This document shows positions 52,983 through 61,069 of a stretch of DNA of 64,000 nucleotides, in pieces. Position numbers and translations under genes: made by a program. The stretch is taken from assembly GCA_910583925.1 (NCBI GenBank), contig CAJTZJ010000001.1:1-64000 (forward strand), in the 5' to 3' direction. The DNA comes from an uncultured Eubacterium sp. GTDB taxonomy: Bacteria; Bacillota; Clostridia; Oscillospirales; Acutalibacteraceae. The notes under the pieces were generated by a model. That model was not told the DNA's origin and did not search any database. It worked only from the letters and a program-made list of their open reading frames with translations. Each line of letters starts with the position of its first letter. Position 1 is the stretch's first letter.

Positions 52983-53753
52983 ATGAAAAACAATTTGAGA
53001 GTACTTATTGCTGATGATTCGGCGGCTTTCGGCAAAGAATGCAAGAAAGAGCTCGAATCAAACGGCTTTGATGTGGTACTTACAGAAAAAGACGGTATGC
53101 GTGTAATGTCGCTTCTTGATACGCAGCATTTTGATGCCGTACTTATGGATGCATTTATGTCGAATGCAGATGGTGTTGAAGTGCTTGAACATATAACAGC
53201 TTCTCTTGCTGAAAAACCGCTTGTCCTTCTTGTTTCTGCGATGGACAATGCTGAATTTGAAGAACAGATGATAAATGCAGGTGCGGATTATTATTTTATA
53301 AAACCTGTAGCTGCACATTCGGTTGCCAAAAGAATAGAACGCCTTACATCCTGGAAGTCCGAAAAGAAAAAGCGTTTGTCTTCGGAATGTTCTGAAAATG
53401 ATATGGATATAGTTATTTCGGATATAATGCGTCAGATTGGTGTTCCTGCTCATATTAAAGGTTATCAGTATTTAAGAACATCAATTAAGCTCTGTGTTGA
53501 GGATTCCGAAATGCTGGGTTCGGTAACAAAGCTGCTTTATCCTACTGTTGCGAAAATGTATAATACAACCTCCTCAAGAGTTGAGCGTGCAATCCGTCAT
53601 GCAATAGAGGTCGCTTGGGACAGAGGCGATGTTGATGTCCTTTCCTCGTATTTCGGCTACACAATCCAATCTCAAAGAGGTAAGCCTACAAATTCTGAAT
53701 TTATCGCAATGATTGCCGATAAGTTAAAACTCTCTATGCGTCAGGGCGCATAA
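52983..53753 (+). CDS. spo0A: Sporulation master response regulator Spo0A
   Basis: A 256-residue response regulator. The N-terminal receiver (1-120) has VLIADDSAAF with the acidic pocket, the phospho-acceptor Asp in VLMDAFMSNADG and the Lys in YYFIKPVAA. The C-terminal effector domain shows RQIGVPAHIKGYQYLR and SSRVERAIRHAIEVAW, the DNA-recognition helix, and ends KPTNSEFIAMIADKL. ACGGAGG precedes the ATG. Activation in Clostridia is by orphan sensor kinases rather than the Bacillus phosphorelay. Confidence 0.97.
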   Translation: MKNNLRVLIADDSAAFGKECKKELESNGFDVVLTEKDGMRVMSLLDTQHFDAVLMDAFMSNADGVEVLEHITASLAEKPLVLLVSAMDNAEFEEQMINAGADYYFIKPVAAHSVAKRIERLTSWKSEKKKRLSSECSENDMDIVISDIMRQIGVPAHIKGYQYLRTSIKLCVEDSEMLGSVTKLLYPTVAKMYNTTSSRVERAIRHAIEVAWDRGDVDVLSSYFGYTIQSQRGKPTNSEFIAMIADKLKLSMRQGA

Positions 53754-53774
53754 AAAATTGTTCCAATGCAAATG

Positions 53775-53804
53775 AACTGCTGATTTTTTATCGGCAGTTT
53801 TTTT
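53775..53804 (+). terminator. Rho-independent terminator after spo0A
   Basis: A 9-bp stem with one G-U (53775-53783 with 53791-53799) and a T run. The following stretch 53805-53956 is AT-rich and shows no gene I can support. Confidence 0.85.
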
Positions 53805-53956
53805 ATGTTGTTTTTCCGGTGATTTGTTATATACAATATATAGTAGTGCAAGTGCTTGCTCAAAGCAAAATATACTCTTGCATTTTCGTTGTGCAATATT
53901 ACAGAATTTTTTTGAAAAATATTGTAAGAAATTACAAATTTTATTGCAAAAAACTC

Positions 53957-53985
53957 TTGACAAGGCACTTAATATATAATATAAT
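53957..53985 (+). promoter_or_regulatory. Consensus promoter of the S10/spc ribosomal protein operon
   Basis: TTGACA (53957-53962), 17 bases, TATAAT (53980-53985): perfect sigma-A consensus in both hexamers with optimal spacing, as expected for ribosomal genes. A run of A/T residues upstream could act as an UP element. rpsJ starts 338 bases downstream. Confidence 0.85.
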
Positions 53986-53991
53986 AGCCAA

Positions 53992-54323
53992 GCGTGTGGA
54001 AAAGCGTAATTATTTATTTTATATATAAGTGCCTATTTCTGCACAACCAGATATGCGTTGATGCCGGAGGTGGCGTTCAGTGTGTTTGCTTGCACTGAAT
54101 GGGAATTTCGGCGGAGTATGTCCGATTTTAAACCGGGCGAAATCATACCAGTATTCAGCTACCCGCAGGTGACTTGCGAACATCTGCAGTCTGTGGGGAT
54201 AAGTCTGCGCCCGAGTGATATTGTGTCATTCGGTTTTTAAAAGAGCAGGCTTGAAACACACGGCGGGGTGGTAAGAAATAACCGGTAAAGTATCGCACCA
54301 ATATTTTTCAGGAGGAAAAGTAA
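53992..54323 (+). promoter_or_regulatory. Structured rpsJ leader RNA with an attenuator
   Basis: About 330 untranslated bases. Stems seen: 54076-54082 with 54093-54099; 54165-54171 with 54181-54187; and 54211-54218 with 54226-54233, the last followed by T5 (54234-54238) as an intrinsic terminator. Bases 54126-54135 (TTTTAAACCG) can pair with 54231-54242, which would break the terminator stem. This is the layout of a transcription-attenuation leader, presumably sensing a ribosomal protein. The GC content is higher than the AT-rich flank, typical of a folded RNA. An open frame at 54058-54240 is not convincing as a gene. Confidence 0.7.
54211..54238 (+). terminator. Attenuator hairpin inside the rpsJ leader
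   Basis: An 8-bp stem CCGAGTGA/TCATTCGG with one G-U, a 7-base loop and T5. It lies 85 bases before rpsJ, so it would stop the ribosomal operon transcript unless disrupted. Confidence 0.7.
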
Positions 54324-54638
54324 ATGGCAGCAAGCAAAGTTAAAATCCGCATCAGGCTTAAAGGCTATGATCACAATCTTGTTGATCAGGCTGCGGAAAA
54401 AATCGTTGAAACTGCAAAGAACACCGGCGCTCAGGTAAGCGGTCCTATCCCGCTCCCAACTGAGAAAGAGGTTATCACAATCCTTCGTGCTGTTCATAAG
54501 TACAAGGACAGCCGTGAGCAGTTTGAGCAGAGAACACACAAAAGACTCATTGACATTCTCAGACCTTCAAACAAAACAGTTGAAGCTTTGACTAGTCTTG
54601 AGCTCCCGGCAGGCGTTGACATCGAAATCAAATTATAA
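54324..54638 (+). CDS. rpsJ: 30S ribosomal protein S10
   Basis: A 104-residue S10 (KVKIRIRLKGYDHNLVDQAAEKIVE, GPIPLPTEKEVITILR, QFEQRTHKRLIDILRP). It sits in the 30S head and also pairs with NusB in antitermination. First gene of the operon, with AGGAGG. Followed by rplC after 57 bases holding a small GTTGG-GAAA-CCAAC hairpin. Confidence 0.98.
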   Translation: MAASKVKIRIRLKGYDHNLVDQAAEKIVETAKNTGAQVSGPIPLPTEKEVITILRAVHKYKDSREQFEQRTHKRLIDILRPSNKTVEALTSLELPAGVDIEIKL

Positions 54639-54695
54639 TTACAACGCAGTCGAGGTCAAGTTGGGAAACCAACCAATAACCAAGGAGGAAAAAAT

Positions 54696-55328
54696 ATGAA
54701 AAAAGGTCTAATCGGTAAGAAAATCGGCATGACCCAGATTTTCACTGCTGAAGGAAAAGTTATTCCTGTAACAGTTGTTGAAGCTGGTCCATGCGTAGTT
54801 ACCCAGAAGAAGACAATGGAGAACGATGGCTACGAAGCAGTTCAGGTTGGCTTTGGCGATGTTAAGATTAACAAAGTTAATAAGCCGATGAAGGGCCACT
54901 TCGATAAGAACGGCGTTGCTCCTAAGAAAACACTTAAAGAGTTCCGTCTTGAAGATTGCTCAGCTCTTAATGTTGGCGATATCATCAAGGCAGATACATT
55001 CGCAGAAGGCGAAATCGTAGATGTTAAGGGAACTTCAAAGGGCCACGGAACAGCCGGTGCTATCAAGCGTTGGAATTTCTCCAGACTCCGTGAAACTCAC
55101 GGTACAGGTCCTAATGCAAGACATCAGGGTTCACTCGGTGCTTGCTCAAGTCCTTCAAGAGTATTCAAGGGCAGAAAAATGGCAGGTCATTACGGTCACG
55201 AAACAGTAACAATTCAGAACCTCACGGTTGCTAAGGTTGATGCAGAAAACAATCTTATTGCTATCAAAGGCGCTATCCCCGGTCCAAAGGGCGGAATTGT
55301 TATTATCGCAGACGCAGTTAAAGCTTAA
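54696..55328 (+). CDS. rplC: 50S ribosomal protein L3
   Basis: A 210-residue L3, starting KKGLIGKKIGMTQIFTAEGK, with the peptidyl-transferase-reaching loop around HQGSLGACSSPSRVFKGRKMAGHYG. Normal length. AAGGAGG precedes the ATG. Confidence 0.98.
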   Translation: MKKGLIGKKIGMTQIFTAEGKVIPVTVVEAGPCVVTQKKTMENDGYEAVQVGFGDVKINKVNKPMKGHFDKNGVAPKKTLKEFRLEDCSALNVGDIIKADTFAEGEIVDVKGTSKGHGTAGAIKRWNFSRLRETHGTGPNARHQGSLGACSSPSRVFKGRKMAGHYGHETVTIQNLTVAKVDAENNLIAIKGAIPGPKGGIVIIADAVKA

Positions 55329-55346
55329 CGAAAGGAGAGATAAATA

Positions 55347-55970
55347 ATGGCACAGGTTCAGGTTTATAACCAGGAAGGTCGTAAGACTTCAAAATTAGAA
55401 CTTGCAGATTCAGTATTTGGTATTGAACCAAATAAGAATGCAATGCATCTTGCAGTTGTCAGCTATCTTGCTGCACAGCGTCAGGGCACACAGTCAACTC
55501 TCACTCGTTCAGAAGTATCTGGTGGCGGTGCTAAGCCTTGGAGACAGAAGGGTACAGGTCGTGCTCGTCAGGGTTCAACAAGAAGCCCACAGTGGACACA
55601 CGGCGGTATTGCTCTTGGTCCTAAGCCAAGAAAGTATAAAGTAACTTTAAATAAGAAAGTTAAAAGACTTGCTATGAAGTCTGCACTTTCAAGCAAGGTT
55701 GCTGAATCAGAAATGATGATTCTTAATAAGTTGGAGCTTGAAGAAATCAAAACCAAGGCTATGGTTGAGGTTTTCACAAAGCTTAAAACAGGAAAGAAAG
55801 TTCTTCTTGTTCTTCCTGAAAACAATGATGTAGTCTACAAGAGTGCCCGCAATATTGAGGGTGTTAAGGTAGTTACAGTTAACACACTTTGTGTTTATGA
55901 TATTCTTAACTGCAGCAATATTGTTGTACTTAAGGATGCAGCAAAGAAAATTGAGGAGGTATATGCATAA
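55347..55970 (+). CDS. rplD: 50S ribosomal protein L4
   Basis: A 207-residue L4 with the exit-tunnel extension GGGAKPWRQKGTGRARQGSTRSPQWTHGG. In E. coli L4 represses the S10 operon by attenuation, so it is one candidate ligand for the rpsJ leader here. Its stop overlaps the rplW start (TAATG). Confidence 0.98.
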   Translation: MAQVQVYNQEGRKTSKLELADSVFGIEPNKNAMHLAVVSYLAAQRQGTQSTLTRSEVSGGGAKPWRQKGTGRARQGSTRSPQWTHGGIALGPKPRKYKVTLNKKVKRLAMKSALSSKVAESEMMILNKLELEEIKTKAMVEVFTKLKTGKKVLLVLPENNDVVYKSARNIEGVKVVTVNTLCVYDILNCSNIVVLKDAAKKIEEVYA

Positions 55971-56266
55971 TGAAAACTGCTCAGGATATTATTCTTAAGC
56001 CAATCATTACAGAAGAGTCTATGACCGGTATTATGGTAAAGAAATATACCTTCAAGGTTGCTAAGGATGCAAACAAAATTGAAATCGCAAAGGCTATTGA
56101 AACTGTTTTCCCGGGAACTAAGGTTCTTAAGGTAAACACAATGAATGTTCGTGGTCATGAGCGTCGTCAGGGTATCCACAGTGGCTATACTCCATCATGG
56201 AAAAAGGCTATTGTTACTCTTACAGAAGATTCAAAGGAAATTGAATTCTTCAATGATATGATGTAA
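55970..56266 (+). CDS. rplW: 50S ribosomal protein L23
   Basis: A 98-residue L23 (DIILKPIITEESM, KVNTMNVRGHERRQGIHSGYTPSWKKAIVTL). It forms the docking site for trigger factor and SRP at the tunnel exit. Overlaps rplD by one base. Confidence 0.97.
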   Translation: MKTAQDIILKPIITEESMTGIMVKKYTFKVAKDANKIEIAKAIETVFPGTKVLKVNTMNVRGHERRQGIHSGYTPSWKKAIVTLTEDSKEIEFFNDMM

Positions 56267-56310
56267 TCATAACCCCTTATATAAATAGTATAGCGAAAAT
56301 GAGAATATTT

Positions 56311-56356
56311 CGGATGATGAGGTATGATGAGTGCCATCTCATCGCAAAGTTATCCG
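56311..56356 (+). promoter_or_regulatory. Nested hairpin upstream of rplB
   Basis: Outer stem CGGAT/ATCCG (56311-56315 with 56352-56356) encloses an 8-bp stem (56316-56323 with 56336-56343) and a 12-base loop. It lies in the widest gap between r-protein genes here and ends 2 bases before the rplB ribosome binding region. It is a candidate translational control or mRNA processing element. Confidence 0.5.
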
Positions 56357-56372
56357 GAAAGGAGAAATAATT

Positions 56373-57206
56373 ATGGCAATAAAGAATTATAAGCCGACTA
56401 CTCCTTCAAGAAGAAATATGTCGGTTACAGATTATTCTTCCCTCTCAAAAGTTGCTCCTGAAAGATCTTTGCTTGAACCGCTCAGCAAAAAATCAGGCCG
56501 TAACTCTTACGGAAGAATTACTGTTCGTCATCGTGGTGGCGGAAACAGAAGAAAATATCGTGTTATCGATTTCAAAAGACAGAAATTCGATATTCCTGCA
56601 GAGGTTAAAACAATCGAATACGATCCAAACCGTTCAGCTCATATTGCTCTTATTCAGTATGAAGACGGCGTAAAGAGCTATATCATTGCTCCGGAGGGTC
56701 TTAAGGTTGGTGCAACAGTTGTTGCAGGTCCTAATGCAGATATTGTTGCAGGTAATGCTCTTCCTCTTAAGAACATTCCTGTTGGTACAATTGTTCACAA
56801 TGTAGAGCTTTATCCGGGCAGAGGTGCTCAGCTTGCTCGTTCAGCAGGCAACAGCGCTCAGCTTATGGCTCTCGAAGGTCCGTATGCGCTCCTCAGACTT
56901 CCGTCAGGTGAGCTTCGCAATGTTCCTTGTGATTGTATGGCAACAGTTGGTGTTGTTGGTAACACTGACCATGCAAATGTTAAAATCGGTAAAGCCGGTC
57001 GTAAGCGTAATATGGGCTGGCGTCCGACAGTTCGCGGTTCTGTTATGAACCCGAATGACCATCCACACGGTGGTGGTGAAGGTAAGTCACCAATCGGTAG
57101 ACCGGGACCGGTTACTCCTTGGGGTAAACCTGCTCTTGGCTACAAGACACGCAACAAGAAAAAAGCGTCTAACAAGATGATCGTAAGACGCCGCAACGGC
57201 AAATAA
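56373..57206 (+). CDS. rplB: 50S ribosomal protein L2
   Basis: A 277-residue L2, central to peptidyl transfer and subunit association. KPTTPSRRNMSVTDYSSL begins the protein; GRITVRHRGGGNRRKYR and the invariant histidine in MNPNDHPHGGGEGKSPIG are present. ATG 56373 follows AAAGGAG; a longer frame back to 56331 crosses the upstream hairpin and is rejected. Confidence 0.97.
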   Translation: MAIKNYKPTTPSRRNMSVTDYSSLSKVAPERSLLEPLSKKSGRNSYGRITVRHRGGGNRRKYRVIDFKRQKFDIPAEVKTIEYDPNRSAHIALIQYEDGVKSYIIAPEGLKVGATVVAGPNADIVAGNALPLKNIPVGTIVHNVELYPGRGAQLARSAGNSAQLMALEGPYALLRLPSGELRNVPCDCMATVGVVGNTDHANVKIGKAGRKRNMGWRPTVRGSVMNPNDHPHGGGEGKSPIGRPGPVTPWGKPALGYKTRNKKKASNKMIVRRRNGK

Positions 57207-57225
57207 GAAGAAAGGAGAAGATTAA

Positions 57226-57498
57226 ATGAGTAGAAGTACTAAAAAAGGACCTTATGTAGAAGCAAGTCTTTACAAAAAGGTTGAGGCTCTTAACGAAAAG
57301 GGCGACAAGCAGGTTATTAAAACCTGGTCAAGAAGTTCAACAATCTTCCCTGAATTCGTAGGACACACATTTGCTGTTCACGACGGAAGAAAGCATGTTC
57401 CTGTATATGTAACAGAGGATATGGTTGGTCACAAGCTCGGTGAGTTTGCTCCGACAAGAACATTCCGCGGCCATGCAGGCGCAAAAACATCAAGATAA
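57226..57498 (+). CDS. rpsS: 30S ribosomal protein S19
   Basis: A 90-residue S19 (SRSTKKGPYVEASLYKKVE, TWSRSSTIFPEFVGHTFAVHDG, HKLGEFAPTRTFRGHAG). It contacts S13 in the head of the small subunit. Confidence 0.98.
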   Translation: MSRSTKKGPYVEASLYKKVEALNEKGDKQVIKTWSRSSTIFPEFVGHTFAVHDGRKHVPVYVTEDMVGHKLGEFAPTRTFRGHAGAKTSR

Positions 57499-57517
57499 GC
57501 GAAAGGAGATTTAAACT

Positions 57518-57856
57518 ATGGAAGCAACAGCTAAAGCAACATACGTTCGTATATCTCCACGCAAGGTGCAGATTGTGCTTGATTTAATCAGAAATCAGCC
57601 TTGTGATAAGGCAATGGCTATTCTTCAGTACACACCAAAGGCTGCAACAGAGCCTCTTATGAAGCTCCTTAAATCAGCAATGGCAAACGCTGAGAATAAC
57701 AATAATATGGACGTATCAAGATTATATGTAAGTTTCTGCAATGTAACAGCAGGTCCGACTCTTAAGAGAATTCAGCCAAGAGCGCAGGGCAGAGCTTACA
57801 GAATTAATAAAAGAACATCACACATTACCATTACCGTTAAGGAAATGGAAGACTAA
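57518..57856 (+). CDS. rplV: 50S ribosomal protein L22
   Basis: A 112-residue L22 (ATYVRISPRKVQIVLDLIR, GPTLKRIQPRAQGRAYRINKRTSHI). Its beta-hairpin lines the exit tunnel, where macrolide-resistance mutations arise; the hairpin here looks ordinary. Confidence 0.98.
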   Translation: MEATAKATYVRISPRKVQIVLDLIRNQPCDKAMAILQYTPKAATEPLMKLLKSAMANAENNNNMDVSRLYVSFCNVTAGPTLKRIQPRAQGRAYRINKRTSHITITVKEMED

Positions 57857-57873
57857 GCAGGAGGAAAAGTTAG

Positions 57874-58590
57874 ATGGGACAGAAATGTAATCCAACCGGT
57901 TTAAGAATCGGTGTTATCAAAAACTGGGACTCCCGCTGGTATGCAAAAAAGGGTGACTTTGCAAATACTCTTATTGATGATCATAATCTTCGTGAGTATC
58001 TTCTTGACACTCTTAAGAGCGCAGGTGTTCCTAAGGTAGAAATTGAAAGAGATGCTAAGCGTGTAAGAATCAACATCCATTGCGCAAAGCCGGGTATGGT
58101 TATCGGTAAGCAGGGTGCTGAAATCGAAAAGCTTAAGGCAATTTGTGCTAAGAAATTAGGTAAAAGCGTTGATGAGGTTTTCATTAACATTATCGAAATC
58201 AAGCAGCCAGACCTTAATTCTATTCTTGTTGCACAGAGCATCGCAACACAGCTTGAAAAGCGTGTATCATTCCGCCGTGCAGTTAAGCAGGCTATCCGCA
58301 ATACAATGAGACTTGGTGCTCGTGGTATTAAGGTTCAGGTTTCAGGCCGTATCGGCGGAGCAGAAATTGCTCGTACTGAAACATATAAAGAAGGTACTAT
58401 CCCACTTCAGACAATCCGTGCTGATATCGATTACGGCACAGCAGAAGCTGCTACAACCTATGGTCGTATCGGTGTTAAGGTTTGGATTTATCAGGGCGAA
58501 GTTCTTCGTGAGTCAAGAAATAAGGCTCCGAGAAGAAGATTTAATAACAATCGCCGCAGGGATAATCGTAAGGAAGGAGGAAATCAGTAA
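57874..58590 (+). CDS. rpsC: 30S ribosomal protein S3
   Basis: A 238-residue S3 with an N-terminal KH domain (VRINIHCAKPGMVIGKQGAEIEKL) and the C-terminal domain (GRIGGAEIARTETYKEGTIPLQTIRADIDYG). The tail is rich in Arg/Asn. Part of the mRNA entry helicase. Overlaps the rplP start by one base. Confidence 0.98.
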   Translation: MGQKCNPTGLRIGVIKNWDSRWYAKKGDFANTLIDDHNLREYLLDTLKSAGVPKVEIERDAKRVRINIHCAKPGMVIGKQGAEIEKLKAICAKKLGKSVDEVFINIIEIKQPDLNSILVAQSIATQLEKRVSFRRAVKQAIRNTMRLGARGIKVQVSGRIGGAEIARTETYKEGTIPLQTIRADIDYGTAEAATTYGRIGVKVWIYQGEVLRESRNKAPRRRFNNNRRRDNRKEGGNQ

Positions 58591-59012
58591 TGCTCTTACC
58601 TAAGCGTGTAAAACACCGTAAGCAGCACAGAGGTCGTATGACCGGTGAGGCTACAAGAGGAAACAAAGTAACATACGGTCAGTTTGGTCTTCAGGCTACA
58701 GAGCCTGCATGGATTACAGCCGCTCAGATAGAGGCTGCCCGTGTTGCCATGACCCGTTATACAAAGCGTGGCGGTCAGGTTTGGATTAAGATTTTCCCCG
58801 ACAAGCCAATTACAGCAAGACCTGCTGATACTCGTATGGGTAAAGGTAAAGGTAATGTTGATTACTGGGTAGCAGTAGTTAAGCCGGGCAGAGTTATGTT
58901 TGAACTTGCAGGCGTTGATGAAACTGTTGCTCGTGAGGCTATGCGTCTTGCAGCAAACAAGCTTCCTATCAAGTGCAAATTTATAGTTAAAGAAGAGGGA
59001 GGAGAGCAGTAA
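58590..59012 (+). CDS. rplP: 50S ribosomal protein L16
   Basis: A 140-residue L16 (MLLPKRVKHRKQHRGRMTGEA, GGQVWIKIFPDKPITARPADTRMGKGKG). It helps shape the A-site tRNA path. Overlaps rpmC by one base. Confidence 0.98.
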   Translation: MLLPKRVKHRKQHRGRMTGEATRGNKVTYGQFGLQATEPAWITAAQIEAARVAMTRYTKRGGQVWIKIFPDKPITARPADTRMGKGKGNVDYWVAVVKPGRVMFELAGVDETVAREAMRLAANKLPIKCKFIVKEEGGEQ

Positions 59013-59215
59013 TGAAAGCAGCAGAAATTAAGGCTTTAAGCGCTGAACAGCGTACAGCGAAGCTTGCAGAGCTTAAGGAAGAACTTTTTAATCTTCATTT
59101 CCAGCAGGCTATCAATCAGCTCGATAACCCTATGAGAATAAAAGCAGTTAAGAAAGATATCGCTCGTATCAAGACAGTTGAACGCGAAATCGAACTTGCT
59201 GGCTCAAATTCTTAA
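59012..59215 (+). CDS. rpmC: 50S ribosomal protein L29
   Basis: A 67-residue helical L29 (MKAAEIKALSAEQRTAKLAELKEELFNLHFQQA, NPMRIKAVKKDIARIKT). Located at the tunnel exit beside L23. Confidence 0.97.
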   Translation: MKAAEIKALSAEQRTAKLAELKEELFNLHFQQAINQLDNPMRIKAVKKDIARIKTVEREIELAGSNS

Positions 59216-59233
59216 GATAGGAGGTAGTTTATT

Positions 59234-59491
59234 ATGAGCGAAAGAAACCTCAGAAAAACAAGAGTAGGTGTTGTTTCAAGCGATAAGATGGATAAAACCG
59301 TTGTTGTTACAATTAAAGACAAGGTTCGTCATCCGCTTTATGGCAAAATCATCAACCGTACAGTTAAGTACAAAGCACACGATGAAGAAAATACTTGCGG
59401 AGTAGGCGATAAGGTTCTTATTATGGAAACTCGTCCGATGAGCAAGGACAAGAGATGGCGTGTGGTTGAAATCATTGAAAAGGCAAAGTAA
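59234..59491 (+). CDS. rpsQ: 30S ribosomal protein S17
   Basis: An 85-residue OB-fold S17 (RNLRKTRVGVVSSDKMDKTVVV, VGDKVLIMETRPMSKDKRWRVVEI). A primary 16S rRNA-binding protein. Confidence 0.98.
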   Translation: MSERNLRKTRVGVVSSDKMDKTVVVTIKDKVRHPLYGKIINRTVKYKAHDEENTCGVGDKVLIMETRPMSKDKRWRVVEIIEKAK

Positions 59492-59536
59492 TCATTACGA
59501 ATTACAAGCTTTTAATAATTAGTTATAAAAATAATA

Positions 59537-59566
59537 ACTGCAAGATGCAAAGTGTTATTTTGCAGT
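59537..59566 (+). promoter_or_regulatory. Hairpin upstream of rplN
   Basis: A 7-bp stem (59537-59543 with 59560-59566) in the 93-base gap between rpsQ and rplN, directly before AAGGAGG. It could modulate rplN translation or mark an RNA cut site. Confidence 0.4.
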
Positions 59567-59584
59567 ACGAAGGAGGAAAATGCT

Positions 59585-59953
59585 GTGATACAACAGGAAA
59601 GTCGTCTTAAAGTTGCAGACAACACAGGTGCTAAAGAAATCCTTTGCATTCGTGTTCTCGGCGGCTCAGGAAGAAGATATGCCAACATTGGCGATGTTAT
59701 TGTAGCAAGCGTAAAAAAGGCTGCTCCAAACGGCGTTGTTAAAAAAGGCGAAGTTGTTAAAGCAGTCATCGTTCGTACAACTAAAGGTGTACGTCGTGAC
59801 GACGGTCAGTACATTCGTTTTGATGAAAATGCTGCCGTAATTATCAGGGAAGATAAAACTCCCCGTGGCACCCGTATTTTTGGTCCCGTAGCAAGAGAGC
59901 TTCGTGATAAGGATTATATGAAGATTCTCTCTCTCGCTCCGGAAGTACTTTAA
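59585..59953 (+). CDS. rplN: 50S ribosomal protein L14
   Basis: A 122-residue L14 (MIQQESRLKVADNTGAKEILCIRVLGGS, GVVKKGEVVKAVIVRTTKGV). It starts with GTG 59585, the only start giving the canonical N-terminus, 8 bases after AGGAGG. It begins the part equivalent to the E. coli spc operon. Confidence 0.96.
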   Translation: MIQQESRLKVADNTGAKEILCIRVLGGSGRRYANIGDVIVASVKKAAPNGVVKKGEVVKAVIVRTTKGVRRDDGQYIRFDENAAVIIREDKTPRGTRIFGPVARELRDKDYMKILSLAPEVL

Positions 59954-59968
59954 TGGAGGTGCTGAATT

Positions 59969-60271
59969 ATGAGTAAAATGTTTGTTAAAACCGGAGATAC
60001 TGTAGTGGTTCTCAGCGGTAAATCAAAGGGCGTTAAGGGCGAAGTTATCGCTGTTAGTCCAAAAGAGGGCAAGGTTATTGTTAAGAATGTTAACAAGGTA
60101 ACTAAGCATGTTAAACCTCGTAAAATGGGCGATCAGGGCGGACTTATCGAAGTTGAATCAGCTCTTTATGCTTCAAAAGTACAGCTTGTATGTCCTAAGT
60201 GCAACGAGGCTACTCGTGTAGGACATAAAGATGGCAGCCGTGTTTGCAAGAAATGCGGTAATGAATTTTAA
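59969..60271 (+). CDS. rplX: 50S ribosomal protein L24
   Basis: A 100-residue L24 with an N-terminal KOW motif (VKTGDTVVVLSGKSKGVKGEVIAV). The C-terminus has four cysteines in two CxxC pairs (CPKCNEATR, CKKCGNEF), a zinc-ribbon form found in many Clostridia. Early assembly initiator of the 50S. Confidence 0.97.
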   Translation: MSKMFVKTGDTVVVLSGKSKGVKGEVIAVSPKEGKVIVKNVNKVTKHVKPRKMGDQGGLIEVESALYASKVQLVCPKCNEATRVGHKDGSRVCKKCGNEF

Positions 60272-60290
60272 GTAAGGGAGGAACATAACA

Positions 60291-60833
60291 ATGGCTGCAA
60301 GGTTAAAAGAAACCTATAAGAGCGAAGTCGCTCCTGCATTAATGAAAAAGTTTGAATACAAGTCTGTTATGCAAATCCCAAAGCTTGACAAGATTGTTAT
60401 TAATGTTGGTTGCGGTGAAGCCCGTGAAAATTCAAAGGTAGTGGATGCTATCGTTAATGACCTTGGTATTATTACAGGTCAGAAGCCGGTTATCTGCCGT
60501 GCAAAGAAGTCTGTTGCTAACTTCAAGCTTCGTGAAGGCATGCCAATCGGTGTTAAAGTAACTCTTCGCGGTGACAAGATGTATGAATTTCTTGACAGAT
60601 TCTTCAATCTTGCTCTTCCAAGAGTTCGTGACTTCAGAGGAATTAATCCAAATTCTTTTGATGGCCGTGGCAACTATGCTATGGGTATCAAGGAACAGTT
60701 GATTTTCCCTGAAATTGATTATGATAAGATTGATAAAGTTCGCGGTATGGACATTATCATGGTTACAACAGCAAATACAGATGAAGAAGCAAGAGAGCTC
60801 CTTACATTATTAGGCGCTCCGTTTGCAGGATAA
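60291..60833 (+). CDS. rplE: 50S ribosomal protein L5
   Basis: A 180-residue L5 that binds 5S rRNA (YKSVMQIPKLDKIVINVGCGEA, GQKPVICRAKKSVANFKLREGMPIG, RDFRGINPNSFDGRGNYAMGIKEQLIFPEI). Normal length. Confidence 0.98.
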   Translation: MAARLKETYKSEVAPALMKKFEYKSVMQIPKLDKIVINVGCGEARENSKVVDAIVNDLGIITGQKPVICRAKKSVANFKLREGMPIGVKVTLRGDKMYEFLDRFFNLALPRVRDFRGINPNSFDGRGNYAMGIKEQLIFPEIDYDKIDKVRGMDIIMVTTANTDEEARELLTLLGAPFAG

Positions 60834-60845
60834 GGAGGGAATATC

Positions 60846-61031
60846 GTGGCTAAAACATCAATGAAAGTTAAGGCAGCTAGACCTGCTAAGTATTCAACTA
60901 GAGCTTACAACAGATGTAAGATCTGCGGTAGACCTCATGCTTATCTTCGTAAGTATGGCGTATGCCGTATCTGCTTCCGTGAGCTTGCTCATAAGGGCGA
61001 GATTCCGGGTGTAACAAAATCTTCTTGGTAA
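60846..61031 (+). CDS. rpsN: 30S ribosomal protein S14, type Z
   Basis: A 61-residue zinc-binding S14 (CKICGRPHAYLRKYGVCRICFREL holds CxxC...CxxC). It starts with GTG at 60846 after AAGGAGG. Being the zinc form in the main operon, a zinc-independent copy may exist elsewhere. Confidence 0.96.
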   Translation: MAKTSMKVKAARPAKYSTRAYNRCKICGRPHAYLRKYGVCRICFRELAHKGEIPGVTKSSW

Positions 61032-61069
61032 GAAACTGAGATTGCTAAATTTATAAGGAGGAAATATCA

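Noticed and set aside
53834..53843. A single CAATATATAG core like an NrdR box after spo0A
   Set aside because: Only one copy, in AT-rich DNA, with no nrd gene or promoter geometry nearby; likely chance.
54058..54240. Open frame of 60 codons in the rpsJ leader
   Set aside because: It overlaps the stems and the attenuator, has no recognisable protein pattern, and ends in the terminator T run. The structured RNA reading explains the sequence better.
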